Of a DNA stretch of 12,948 nucleotides, positions 6,467 through 12,746 are shown piece after piece. Origin of the DNA: VBCK01 sp036270655 (GTDB taxonomy: Bacteria > Pseudomonadota > Gammaproteobacteria > Burkholderiales > Burkholderiaceae_F); the NCBI GenBank assembly GCA_036270655.1, contig DATBCD010000008.1, forward strand, positions 1 through 12,948, in the 5' to 3' direction. The notes under the pieces are model-generated. The model made no database searches. It was not told the DNA's origin and saw only the letters and a list, made by a program, of their open reading frames with translations. A program made the position numbers and the translations under genes. Within the stretch, counting starts at the first letter, position 1. Each line of letters opens with the position of its first letter.

Positions 6467-6883
6467 TTACTGGCCGAGCTGGCGCGACACGAACACGGTC
6501 TTCAGCGGCAGCTTGGCCGCCGCCAGCGTGAACGCTTCGCGCGCCACCGTTTCCTCGACCCCGTCCATTTCGTACAGCACTTTACCTGGCTGAATCTGGG
6601 CCACCCAGTACTCCGGGTTGCCCTTGCCGTTGCCCATCCGCACCTCGGCCGGCTTTTGCGAAATCGGCTTGTCCGGGAAGATACGGATCCAGACTCGGCC
6701 CCCGCGCTTGATGTGGCGAGTGATCGCCCGCCGCGCGGCCTCGATCTGGCGCGCCGTCAGGCGCCCGCGCTCGGTCGCTTTCAGCCCGAAATCGCCGAAC
6801 GAAACGTGCGCGCCGCGGGTCGCCAACCCGCGAATACGCCCCTTGTGATCCTTGCGGTACTTGCGTCGTGCCGGTTGCAGCAT
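6467..6883 (-). CDS. rplP: 50S ribosomal protein L16
   Basis: L16 organises the A-site region of the 50S subunit and is needed for late assembly. The 138-residue product has the expected N-terminus MLQPARRKYRKDHKGR, the 'ITRHIKRGGRVWIRIFPDKP' stretch, and the conserved 'MGNGKGNPEYWVA' loop (about 83-95), ending SRQLGQ. AGGAG lies seven bases before the ATG. The 61-nt gap from rpsC is longer than most here and holds a small GC hairpin. Confidence 0.98.
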   Translation of the reverse strand: MLQPARRKYRKDHKGRIRGLATRGAHVSFGDFGLKATERGRLTARQIEAARRAITRHIKRGGRVWIRIFPDKPISQKPAEVRMGNGKGNPEYWVAQIQPGKVLYEMDGVEETVAREAFTLAAAKLPLKTVFVSRQLGQ

Positions 6884-6910
6884 CCGTCGTCTCCTGCCCG
6901 GCCGGACCGC

Positions 6911-6928
6911 CGGCGCCTCTTTGCGCCG
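6911..6928 (-). other. Small GC hairpin in the rpsC-rplP gap
   Basis: CGGCGC (6911-6916) pairs with GCGCCG (6923-6928) over a 6-nt loop. No T-run follows on the minus strand. It lies between the rpsC stop and the rplP ribosome binding site and could influence mRNA processing. In DNA this GC-rich such short stems also arise by chance. Confidence 0.35.
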
Positions 6929-6944
6929 CGCGGCCTGACCGGTC

Positions 6945-7895
6945 TCAGTCCTCCTTGTTGTCCTCGGCCTTGGGCTCGGCGGGCTTGCCGTCGGCGGACT
7001 TGGTCGCCACTTTGCGAACCCGCTTGACCGCCGGCTTGGACGCCCCGTCGTCGCTGGTGGTGGCCGCCTCCGCCGCAGGGGCGGGTGCGGCGGACTGGCC
7101 GCCGCTGTCGGCCCTGGGCTCGGCTGCGCGACGCGGGGCGGGACGGCGTCCCGCCGCCGGAGGCCGCGCGGCCGGGCCGGCCGGTCGATCCGCGGGCGGG
7201 CGGCGCGGCCGCCGCTCTTCGCGCTCGGGCGGCGGGGGCGCGGCCTCGGTGCCCGGGGCTTCGCCCCGACCCAGAGTCTCGCCCTTATAAACCCAGACCT
7301 TCACGCCGATCACGCCGTACGTGGTCTTGGCCTCGGACAGCCCGTAATCGATGTCGGCACGCAGCGTGTGAAGCGGCACCCGGCCCTCCCGGTACCACTC
7401 GGTGCGGGCGATCTCGATGCCGTTCAGCCGCCCCGAGCTCATGATCTTGATGCCCTGCGCGCCCAGGCGCATCGCGTTTTGCATCGCCCGCTTCATGGCG
7501 CGCCGGAACATGATCCGCTTTTCCAGCTGCTGGGTGATCGAATCGGCGATCAGCTGCGCGTCCAGCTCCGGTTTTCGGATCTCGTCGATGTTCACGTGCA
7601 CCGGCACGCCCATCATTTTTTGCAGTGCGACTTTCAGCGCCTCGATGTCTTCGCCCTTTTTGCCGATCACCACGCCAGGCCGCGCCGAATAGATCGTGAT
7701 GCGCGCATTCTTGGCCGGGCGCTCGATCAGGATCCGTCCGACCGAGGCGTTGCGCAGCTTGCGGCGCAGAAACTCCCGCACCTGCAAGTCTTCGCCCAGC
7801 ATGCGGGGAAAGTCCCGGCCGCTGGCGTACCAGCGCGAGTTCCAGTTGCGCGAAACGGCCAGACGAAAGCCGGTCGGGTTGATCTTCTGACCCAT
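6945..7895 (-). CDS. rpsC: 30S ribosomal protein S3 with long low-complexity C-terminal tail
   Basis: S3 lies at the mRNA entry channel and contributes to mRNA helicase activity. Residues 1-206 are a regular S3: MGQKINPTGFRLAVSRNWNS, a type II KH domain with the GxxG loop G78-K-K-G81 in VIGKKGEDI, and the C-terminal domain ending VKVWVYKGE. Residues from about 207 to 316 form a tail that is first Pro/Arg-rich (about 219-262), then Ala/Ser-rich, and finally Lys/Ala and acidic (ending EDNKED). The tail makes the protein 316 residues, against about 233 in E. coli and (from memory) about 265 in related genera. AGGTG sits a few bases before the ATG. The gap to rplV is 64 nt. Confidence 0.97.
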   Translation of the reverse strand: MGQKINPTGFRLAVSRNWNSRWYASGRDFPRMLGEDLQVREFLRRKLRNASVGRILIERPAKNARITIYSARPGVVIGKKGEDIEALKVALQKMMGVPVHVNIDEIRKPELDAQLIADSITQQLEKRIMFRRAMKRAMQNAMRLGAQGIKIMSSGRLNGIEIARTEWYREGRVPLHTLRADIDYGLSEAKTTYGVIGVKVWVYKGETLGRGEAPGTEAAPPPPEREERRPRRPPADRPAGPAARPPAAGRRPAPRRAAEPRADSGGQSAAPAPAAEAATTSDDGASKPAVKRVRKVATKSADGKPAEPKAEDNKED

Positions 7896-7959
7896 GCGTC
7901 ACCTGCTCGAGGGGGAAGGGATGCGGGGGAGGGAGGCGATGACCATCATGGGAACAACC

Positions 7960-8301
7960 TCAGTCCAGCTTGCCGTCGCCCACCGCGACGTAGATGTGGC
8001 AGCTCTTTTTTTGGATACGGGCACCGCGCCCCTTGGCGCGGGCCGCGAAGCGGCGCAGCGTCGGCCCCTGCTCGACGAAGATGCGCGTCACGCGCAACTC
8101 GTCGATGTCGGCCCCGTCGTTGTGCTCGGCGTTCGCGATCGCCGACTCCAGCGCCTTGCGGATCAGCCCCGCGGCCTTCTTTTGGGAAAAGCGCAGGATG
8201 TTCAGCGCCTTGTCGATCGGCTTGCCGCGTACCAGGTCGGCCACCAGCCGGCCCTTCTGAGCCGAAAGCCGTGCGCCACGAATAGATGCCATGGTCTCCA
8301 T
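7960..8301 (-). CDS. rplV: 50S ribosomal protein L22
   Basis: L22 spans the 50S subunit, and its long beta hairpin lines the peptide exit tunnel (the erythromycin-resistance site in other bacteria). The 113-residue product starts METMASIRGARLSAQKGRLVADLVRG, then 'LNILRFSQKKAAGLIRKALESAIANAEHN' and the hairpin region 'VEQGPTLRRFAARAKGRGARIQKKSCHIYVAV'. AGGAA lies five bases before the ATG at 8301; a second ATG at codon 4 is less likely because the family begins MET. Gap to rpsS is 8 nt. Confidence 0.98.
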   Translation of the reverse strand: METMASIRGARLSAQKGRLVADLVRGKPIDKALNILRFSQKKAAGLIRKALESAIANAEHNDGADIDELRVTRIFVEQGPTLRRFAARAKGRGARIQKKSCHIYVAVGDGKLD

Positions 8302-8309
8302 GGGCGTTC

Positions 8310-8600
8310 CTATTTCTTCGTCGGAGCCGGAGCCGCCTTGCGGTCGGCCGAGTGGCCCTTGAAGGTGCGAGTCATCGCAAACTCGCCCAGCTTGTGCCCG
8401 ACCATCTGGTCGCTGATGTAGACAGGAACGTGCTGCTTGCCGTTGTGCACGGCGATCGTCAGCCCGATGAAATCCGGAACGATGGTCGAGCGGCGTGACC
8501 AGGTCTTGATCGGGCGCTTGTCTTTCGACGCCTGCGCCGCCTCGACCTTCTTCAGCAGGTGCCCGTCGACGAACGGGCCTTTCTTCAGTGAACGGGACAT
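8310..8600 (-). CDS. rpsS: 30S ribosomal protein S19
   Basis: S19 lies in the 30S head, pairs with S13 and contacts the A-site finger and tRNA. The 96-residue product begins MSRSLKKGPFVDGHLLKKV and holds the conserved 'RRSTIVPDFIGLTIAVHNGKQHVPVYI' and 'MVGHKLGEFAMTRTFKGHSADRK' stretches, with a slightly longer Pro/Ala/Lys tail than E. coli. The ribosome binding site is weak (GAGA region), so initiation may partly depend on read-through from rplB, 16 nt upstream. Confidence 0.98.
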   Translation of the reverse strand: MSRSLKKGPFVDGHLLKKVEAAQASKDKRPIKTWSRRSTIVPDFIGLTIAVHNGKQHVPVYISDQMVGHKLGEFAMTRTFKGHSADRKAAPAPTKK

Positions 8601-8616
8601 TCTCGGCTCTCGCAGT

Positions 8617-9441
8617 CTACTTGCGGCGACGCTGCACGATCATCGAGCTGGTGCGCTTGTTCTTGCGCGTACGGTAGCCCTTGGTCAGCTTGCCCCACGG
8701 AGAAACCGGGTCGCGCTTGGTGCCGGTGCGGCCTTCGCCGCCGCCGTGCGGGTGGTCGATCGGGTTCATTGCAACGCCTCGCACGGTCGGCCGGATGCCG
8801 CGCCAGCGCATTGCGCCGGCCTTGCCGAACTGGCGAAGGTTGTTTTCTTCGTTGCCGACCTCGCCGATCGTCGCGCGGCACTCGATCAGAACCCTGCGGA
8901 TCTCGCCCGAGCGCAGCCGCAACTGGGCGTAACCGCCCTCGCGCGCCAGCAGCTGCACGGAGGTGCCCGCCGCGCGCGCCAGCTGCGCGCCCTTGCCCGG
9001 CAGCATCTCGACGCAGTGCACCGTCGTGCCGACCGGGATATTGCGCAGCGGGAGCGTATTGCCGACGCGAATGGCCGCCTCCTGCCCGCTCTGCACCTGG
9101 GTGCCGACGCCAAGGCCGCGCGGCGCGATGATGTAGCGGCGTTCGCCGTCGGCGTAGCACAGCAGCGCCAGGTGGGCCGAGCGGTTCGGGTCGTATTCGA
9201 TCCGTTCGACCTTGGCCGCGATGCCGTCCTTGTCGCGCCGGAAGTCGACCACCCGGTAGTGGCGCTTGTGCCCGCCGCCCTGGTGGCGGGTCGTGATGTG
9301 CCCGTTGTTGTTGCGGCCGGAGCCGCGGATCTTGCGTTCCGTCAGCGCGGGCAGCGGCCGCCCCTTGTACAGGTCCGGATTGACGACCTTCACCAGCGCG
9401 CGCCGGCCCGCGGACGTCGGCTTGACCTTGACCAGCGCCAT
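8617..9441 (-). CDS. rplB: 50S ribosomal protein L2
   Basis: L2 is a primary 23S rRNA binder needed for subunit association and peptidyl transferase activity. The 274-residue protein has an OB-fold/SH3-like core and the invariant 'AMNPIDHPHGGGEGR' motif, whose first His (H230 here) corresponds to the functionally critical His229 of E. coli. It ends KNKRTSSMIVQRRRK. Only three bases separate the ATG from the rplW stop and the ribosome binding site is poor, which points to translational coupling. Confidence 0.98.
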   Translation of the reverse strand: MALVKVKPTSAGRRALVKVVNPDLYKGRPLPALTERKIRGSGRNNNGHITTRHQGGGHKRHYRVVDFRRDKDGIAAKVERIEYDPNRSAHLALLCYADGERRYIIAPRGLGVGTQVQSGQEAAIRVGNTLPLRNIPVGTTVHCVEMLPGKGAQLARAAGTSVQLLAREGGYAQLRLRSGEIRRVLIECRATIGEVGNEENNLRQFGKAGAMRWRGIRPTVRGVAMNPIDHPHGGGEGRTGTKRDPVSPWGKLTKGYRTRKNKRTSSMIVQRRRK

Positions 9442-9444
9442 GTC

Positions 9445-9774
9445 TTACTTCACCTCTTCCGCGAAGTTGATCTCCTGCCCCGGCTTCAGGCAGACATAGG
9501 CCTTGCGCAGATTGTTGCGCCGGCCCGGCGAGCGCCCGAACTTCTTCTCCTTGCCACGCCGGTTCAGGATCTGCACCTTATCGACCTGCACCTTGAACAG
9601 CAGCTCGACCGCGGCCTTGACCTCCCGGCGAGTCGCGTCCTGCACCACCTTGAACGCGACCTGGTTGTGCTTGTCGGCGATCATGGTCGACTTTTCGGAC
9701 ACGACCGGCGCGATCAGCACGTTGTAAAGCCGTTCGGCTGAAGTCACCTTCCCCGACTTGATCTCGGACCTCAT
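9445..9774 (-). CDS. rplW: 50S ribosomal protein L23
   Basis: L23 lies at the tunnel exit and docks trigger factor and SRP. The 109-residue product starts MRSEIKSGKVTSAERL and has the family core 'IAPVVSEKSTMIADKHNQVAFKV', the helix region TRREVKAAVELLFKVQVDKV, and 'NLRKAYVCLKPGQEI'. The frame remains open far upstream, but that region is the rplD coding sequence in another frame. The ATG at 9774 overlaps the rplD stop as ATGA, the usual coupled start. Confidence 0.97.
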   Translation of the reverse strand: MRSEIKSGKVTSAERLYNVLIAPVVSEKSTMIADKHNQVAFKVVQDATRREVKAAVELLFKVQVDKVQILNRRGKEKKFGRSPGRRNNLRKAYVCLKPGQEINFAEEVK

Positions 9775-10412
9775 GCCTGGCCCCACATCTGTTCGAGCTG
9801 GGCAATGGCCGGCCGGGTCACGACCACCTTGTCGAAATAGATCATCGACACGGGGTCGGCATAGCGCGGCTCCACCACCATCACGTTCTTCAAGTTGCGC
9901 GAAGCCAGGCCCAGGTTCTCGTCCACGTTTTCCGTGATGATCAGCACCGACCCCAGCCCCATCGCCTTCAGCTTCTGCGCCAGCAGCTTGGTGCGGGGCG
10001 CCGGTACCGTCATATCGTCGACCACGGCGATCCGGTCGTCCTGCGCAAGCCTGGACAGAATCGCGCACAGCGCGGCCCGGAACATCTTGCGATTGACCTT
10101 CTGCGAGAAGTTCTCGTCCGGCGAATTCGGGAAGATCCGCCCGCCGCCCCGCCACAGCGGACTGGAGGTCATGCCGGCGCGGGCTCGGCCGGTTCCCTTC
10201 TGGCGCCACGGCTTGCGGGTCGAGTGGCGCACTTCGGAGCGGTCCTTCTGAGCGCGCGTGCCCAGCCGCGCGTTGGCCTGGTACGCCACCACGACCTGGT
10301 GCACCAGCGCCTCGTTGTATTCGCGCCCGAACAGCGTCTGAGGCGCGGGCAACGTCGAGGTCGCTTCGCCCTTGTCGTTCAATACCTTCAGGTTCAAGGT
10401 CTTCAGTTCCAT
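9771..10412 (-). CDS. rplD: 50S ribosomal protein L4
   Basis: L4 lines the peptide exit tunnel with an extended loop, and in E. coli it also represses the S10 operon. The 213-residue product has the loop motif 'KPWRQKGTGRARAGMTSSPLWRGGG' (about 69-93), and a Rossmann-like C-terminal half with 'NVDENLGLASRNLKNV'. GGAG lies six bases before the ATG. It is slightly longer than the usual 201-206. The leader-based E. coli feedback may not apply, as rpsJ here follows tuf directly and an extra gene separates rpsJ from rplC; that is inference. Confidence 0.97.
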   Translation of the reverse strand: MELKTLNLKVLNDKGEATSTLPAPQTLFGREYNEALVHQVVVAYQANARLGTRAQKDRSEVRHSTRKPWRQKGTGRARAGMTSSPLWRGGGRIFPNSPDENFSQKVNRKMFRAALCAILSRLAQDDRIAVVDDMTVPAPRTKLLAQKLKAMGLGSVLIITENVDENLGLASRNLKNVMVVEPRYADPVSMIYFDKVVVTRPAIAQLEQMWGQA

Positions 10413-10436
10413 CGCGAGCTCCGGCCGACGGGGCGC

Positions 10437-11135
10437 CTAGGCCTTGACCGCCGGGCGCACGATCACGCTGCCGCCGCGGGCGCCGGGAACCGCGCCGCGG
10501 ACCAGCAGCAACTGGCGTTGCGCATCGATCCGGGCGATCACCAGGTTGTGGGTCGTGCGCTGCACATCGCCCAGGTGGCCGGCCATCCGCTTGCCCGGCA
10601 TCACGCGGCCCGGATCCTGGCGCATGCCGATCGAGCCGGGCGCGTTGGTCGATACCGAGTTGCCGTGGGAGGCGCGGTTCGAGGAAAAATGGTGGCGCTT
10701 GATCGCGCCCGCGAATCCCTTGCCGATCGTCACGCCGGTGACGTCGACCTTCTGGCCCACCTCGAACTGATCCACACCCAGGGTGGCGCCGACTTTCAAG
10801 TCGGCGCTCAGCGCCGACGGATCCAGCCGGAACTCCCGCAGCGCGGTGCCGCCCTCGACCCCGGCTTTAGCGAAATGGCCGGCCTGCGGCTTGCTGATGC
10901 GGGAAGGCTTACGGACACCGTGCGCCAGTTGAACGGCCGCGTATTTATCCGTCTCGACCGTCTTGATCTGGGTGACGCGGTTGTTGGCCACCTCGAGCAC
11001 GGTGACCGGAACGGACTCGCCGTCGTCGTTGAAGATGCGCGTCATCCCGACCTTGCGACCGAGCAGGCCCAAGCCGGAAATGCGCGCGCCCGCCGCCGCT
11101 TCGCCAACGGGCGCCGCAGGCTTTGCATCCGCCAT
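10437..11135 (-). CDS. rplC: 50S ribosomal protein L3
   Basis: L3 is an early assembly protein whose loop reaches toward the peptidyl transferase centre. The core starts at 'GLLGRKVGMTRIFNDDG' (about 23-39) and has 'RASHGNSVSTNAPGSIGMRQDPGRVMPGKRMAGH'; the Gln methylated by PrmB in E. coli (Q150, in SIGQNQ) is Met here. About 20 extra Ala/Pro-rich residues precede the core (MADAKPAAPVGEAAAG). ATG 11135 is supported by GAGGA five bases upstream, and no later start lies ahead of the core. The 199-nt region between the HAF gene and this start holds a palindromic element and a candidate promoter. Confidence 0.96.
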   Translation of the reverse strand: MADAKPAAPVGEAAAGARISGLGLLGRKVGMTRIFNDDGESVPVTVLEVANNRVTQIKTVETDKYAAVQLAHGVRKPSRISKPQAGHFAKAGVEGGTALREFRLDPSALSADLKVGATLGVDQFEVGQKVDVTGVTIGKGFAGAIKRHHFSSNRASHGNSVSTNAPGSIGMRQDPGRVMPGKRMAGHLGDVQRTTHNLVIARIDAQRQLLLVRGAVPGARGGSVIVRPAVKA

Positions 11136-11195
11136 GTTTTTCCTCGTCCTGCCGGCTACGATTGGCCGACGCTGGTACCAACAGAAAAGCGCGCG

Positions 11196-11224
11196 AGTTT
11201 AGCCTGAAAGAACGGGCTGGGCAA
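11196..11224 (-). promoter_or_regulatory. Candidate sigma70 promoter upstream of rplC
   Basis: On the minus strand TTGCCC (11224..11219, four of six -35 bases) and TAAACT (11201..11196, four of six -10 bases) are separated by an optimal 17 bp. A start just downstream would leave a leader of about 55 nt before the rplC ATG. It lies between the palindrome behind the HAF gene and rplC, so it could drive rplC and everything after it independently of rpsJ. Confidence 0.5.
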
Positions 11225-11332
11225 CCCTCCTTCGCGCCTGTCGGCGCTTCGGAGGGCAGGCCAGCTGGAGTGTGCTGCCAGCCGGCGGAGGAGGGCATGC
11301 CCTCGGTAGCGCCGCCAGGGCGCGAAGGAGGG
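11225..11332. repeat. Palindromic REP-like element behind the HAF gene stop codon
   Basis: Outer arms 11225-11238 (CCCTCCTTCGCGCC) and 11319-11332 are perfect 14-bp reverse complements, the right arm ending two bases from the HAF stop codon. Inside are a hairpin GCGCC/GGCGC at 11234-11246, a perfect palindrome GAGGGCATGCCCTC at 11290-11303, and GTAG (11306-11309) followed by a small stem. The order and sequence blocks match the element at 12363-12426, but with extra sequence of about 35-40 bp in the middle. No T-run flanks it, so it is not a classic intrinsic terminator. Confidence 0.75.
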
Positions 11333-11334
11333 GA

Positions 11335-12171
11335 CTAGCGGGAGGAGGCCAGTCCCGGCTTGGCGGCGTCGAACATCGGCACGTTGGCCTTGGCGTTCGA
11401 CGTGGGTGTCAACAGGAACGCGGTAGTCTCGCCCTTGTAGGTTCCGAACCCGACGATCTGACCGGACGCGTTAATGGCCCGGGCCGAACTCAGAGTCCAG
11501 CCGGCCTCAGCAGCCTTGGCCAGATCGTTCAGGTCCTGCATGCGGCCGTTGCGGTAGACAAACGCGTGCGCGCCATCGTCCCCGGCAACATTGGAGCTGC
11601 CGACGACCTCGCCCTGGTCGTTGACGCCGTAAGCGAAGCTGCTCGGCCCGCCCAGCGTGCCCAGGTCCTGCATCGATCCGTTGCTCAGGAGGTAGGCGTG
11701 CAGCAATGCGCTGCCGCCGATGTAGCCCGTGCCGGCCACTTCCCCGGCCGCGTTGACCGTCAGGGCGTGGCCCGACGTTTCCGCGAGCGGTCCCAGGTCG
11801 ATCATCTTGCCGTTCGCATAAACGAAGGTGCGGAACGATGCATTGCCCGCCGTGTACGCGGTCCCGAACACCTGGCCCCGATCATCGATCGTGTCGGCGT
11901 AACTGCTGGTGCCGCCCAGCGTCCCGAGGTCCTGCATCTTTCCGTCGCTGTAGATGAACGCGTGGGGCGCCTTGTCGTCCGCCGTGAACGAGTTGCCGAC
12001 GACCTGCCCGCGCGAGTTCACGCCCAGAGCAACGCTGAACGATCCGCCCAGGGTACCGAGGTCGATGATCGTGTAGCTCTGCGCGTACGAAGGAAAGGAT
12101 GTGGCAGTCGCCAGGCAAGCCGCAACTGCCGTCAGAGCGCAAGACAGGATGGACCGGGAGCTTGTATGCAT
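11335..12171 (-). CDS. Exported HAF-repeat protein inserted between rpsJ and rplC
   Basis: A 278-residue protein not related to ribosomes. Residues 1-30 form a Sec signal peptide (basic SSRS, hydrophobic core about 8-24, cleavage likely after SYA at 30). The rest is five repeats of about 44 residues (about 34-78, 79-122, 123-166, 167-210, 211-255) with the pattern DLGTLGG..S.A.GVN..G.VVG.S....HAF.Y..G.MQ. This is the 'HAF' extracellular repeat family, whose function is unknown; a propeller-like fold is plausible. No membrane anchor or C-terminal sorting signal is visible, so it is probably periplasmic or secreted. I chose ATG 12171 because it begins the signal peptide; an ATG at 12255 would prepend 28 residues. 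No clear ribosome binding site precedes 12171. It is colinear with the operon and flanked by palindromic elements. Confidence 0.85.
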   Translation of the reverse strand: MHTSSRSILSCALTAVAACLATATSFPSYAQSYTIIDLGTLGGSFSVALGVNSRGQVVGNSFTADDKAPHAFIYSDGKMQDLGTLGGTSSYADTIDDRGQVFGTAYTAGNASFRTFVYANGKMIDLGPLAETSGHALTVNAAGEVAGTGYIGGSALLHAYLLSNGSMQDLGTLGGPSSFAYGVNDQGEVVGSSNVAGDDGAHAFVYRNGRMQDLNDLAKAAEAGWTLSSARAINASGQIVGFGTYKGETTAFLLTPTSNAKANVPMFDAAKPGLASSR

Positions 12172-12209
12172 AAGGCGATCGGTTGAATGATGGCGTTGGC
12201 GCGAAACAT
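12132..12209 (-). CDS. Possible 25-codon upstream ORF overlapping the HAF start
   Basis: On the minus strand ATG 12209 opens a 25-residue frame (MFRANAIIQPIALCIQAPGP, then SCLAL) that ends with TGA at 12134..12132, 37 bases past the HAF start and in a different frame. A GGAGG at 12215..12211 lies only one base before this ATG, which is closer than ribosomes normally tolerate. It might be a leader peptide that tunes HAF translation, or chance. Confidence 0.2.
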   Translation of the reverse strand: MFRANAIIQPIALCIQAPGPSCLAL

Positions 12210-12362
12210 ACCTCCAAATTACTGTAAAGGGTATGGGCAAACGCAAAGCTCGCATTTACACGGCAAACCAGTCTCATTCCGGCGTTCAGCATCCCATGCG
12301 CGTGGGGCTTCGCCGACTTGCACCGCAACAACGTGAACGAAACGTAAACCGGGGGTCAGAGA

Positions 12363-12426
12363 CCCTCCTTCGCGGCTTCGCCGCTACGGAGGGCTTGCCC
12401 TCCGTAGCCCGAAGGGCGAAGGAGGG
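12363..12426. repeat. Cloverleaf-like REP element abutting the rpsJ stop codon
   Basis: A 64-bp element with a 10-bp outer stem (12363-12372 with 12417-12426) enclosing three hairpins: CGGC-TTC-GCCG (12373-12383), an 11-bp stem with a TT loop (12384-12407), and CCC-GAA-GGG (12408-12416). On each strand a GTAG tetranucleotide (12404-12407 on plus, 12387..12384 on minus) immediately precedes a small GAA-loop hairpin, so it looks like two inverted REP units. Its edge touches the rpsJ stop codon. A further short palindrome, GGGTC-AGA-GACCC, overlaps its left edge at 12353-12365. No T-run follows on the minus strand. Confidence 0.8.
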
Positions 12427-12738
12427 CTATTGCACCTTGATCTCGACGTCGACCCCGGCGGGCAGATCGAGCTTCATCAGCGCATCGACCGTCTTGTCGG
12501 TCGGATCGATGATGTCCATCAGGCGCTGGTGCGTGCGCATCTCGAACTGGTCGCGCGACGTCTTGTTCACGTGCGGCGAACGCAGCACGTCGTAGCGCTG
12601 GATCCGGGTGGGCAGAGGAACCGGCCCGTGCACCACGGCGCCCGTGCGCTTGGCGGTGTCGACGATTTCGACTGCGGAGCGGTCGATCAGCTTGTAATCG
12701 AAGGCCTTGAGCCGGATTCGAATCTTTTGCTGTTGCAT
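12427..12738 (-). CDS. rpsJ: 30S ribosomal protein S10
   Basis: S10 is a 30S head protein that also pairs with NusB in transcription antitermination. The 103-residue product has the canonical length and motifs: MQQQKIRIRLKAFDYKLID, 'VVHGPVPLPTRIQRYDVLRSPHVNKTSRDQFEMRTHQRLMDI', ending GVDVEIKVQ. It lies only 8 nt after tuf; AGGA, overlapping the tuf stop codon, is six bases before the ATG, so tuf and rpsJ are cotranscribed and probably coupled. Downstream it is cut off from the rest of the S10 operon by 1291 bp holding a HAF gene. Confidence 0.98.
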   Translation of the reverse strand: MQQQKIRIRLKAFDYKLIDRSAVEIVDTAKRTGAVVHGPVPLPTRIQRYDVLRSPHVNKTSRDQFEMRTHQRLMDIIDPTDKTVDALMKLDLPAGVDVEIKVQ

Positions 12739-12746
12739 GGCTGGTC

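Noticed and set aside
9775..10209. Possible longer L23 beginning upstream inside rplD
   Set aside because: The upstream frame is rplD coding sequence in another frame. L23 starts at its canonical ATG (9774), which overlaps the rplD stop.
11225..11332. Rho-independent terminator behind the HAF gene
   Set aside because: Strong stems exist but no run of T follows on the minus strand; the same holds for the elements at 12363-12426 and 1828-1890. Rho-dependent termination cannot be judged by eye.
11272..12186. A 304-codon plus-strand ORF lying antisense to the HAF gene, with internal repeats
   Set aside because: Its repeats mirror the HAF repeats read on the other strand. The composition is Arg/Ala/Val-rich without a recognisable fold, and the minus-strand protein has a signal peptide and a known repeat family.
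12363..12426. tRNA gene or integron attC site, because of the cloverleaf-like fold and position behind a stop codon
   Set aside because: There is no tRNA consensus (no T-arm GTTC or acceptor/discriminator pattern) and the 10-bp outer stem is wrong for tRNA. No RYYYAAC/GTTRRRY core sites of attC are present, and no integrase is in the window.
11136..12426. Insertion sequence or composite transposon carrying the HAF gene
   Set aside because: No transposase, no long terminal inverted repeats joining the two ends, and no target-site duplication could be identified. Only the two REP-like palindromes are seen.
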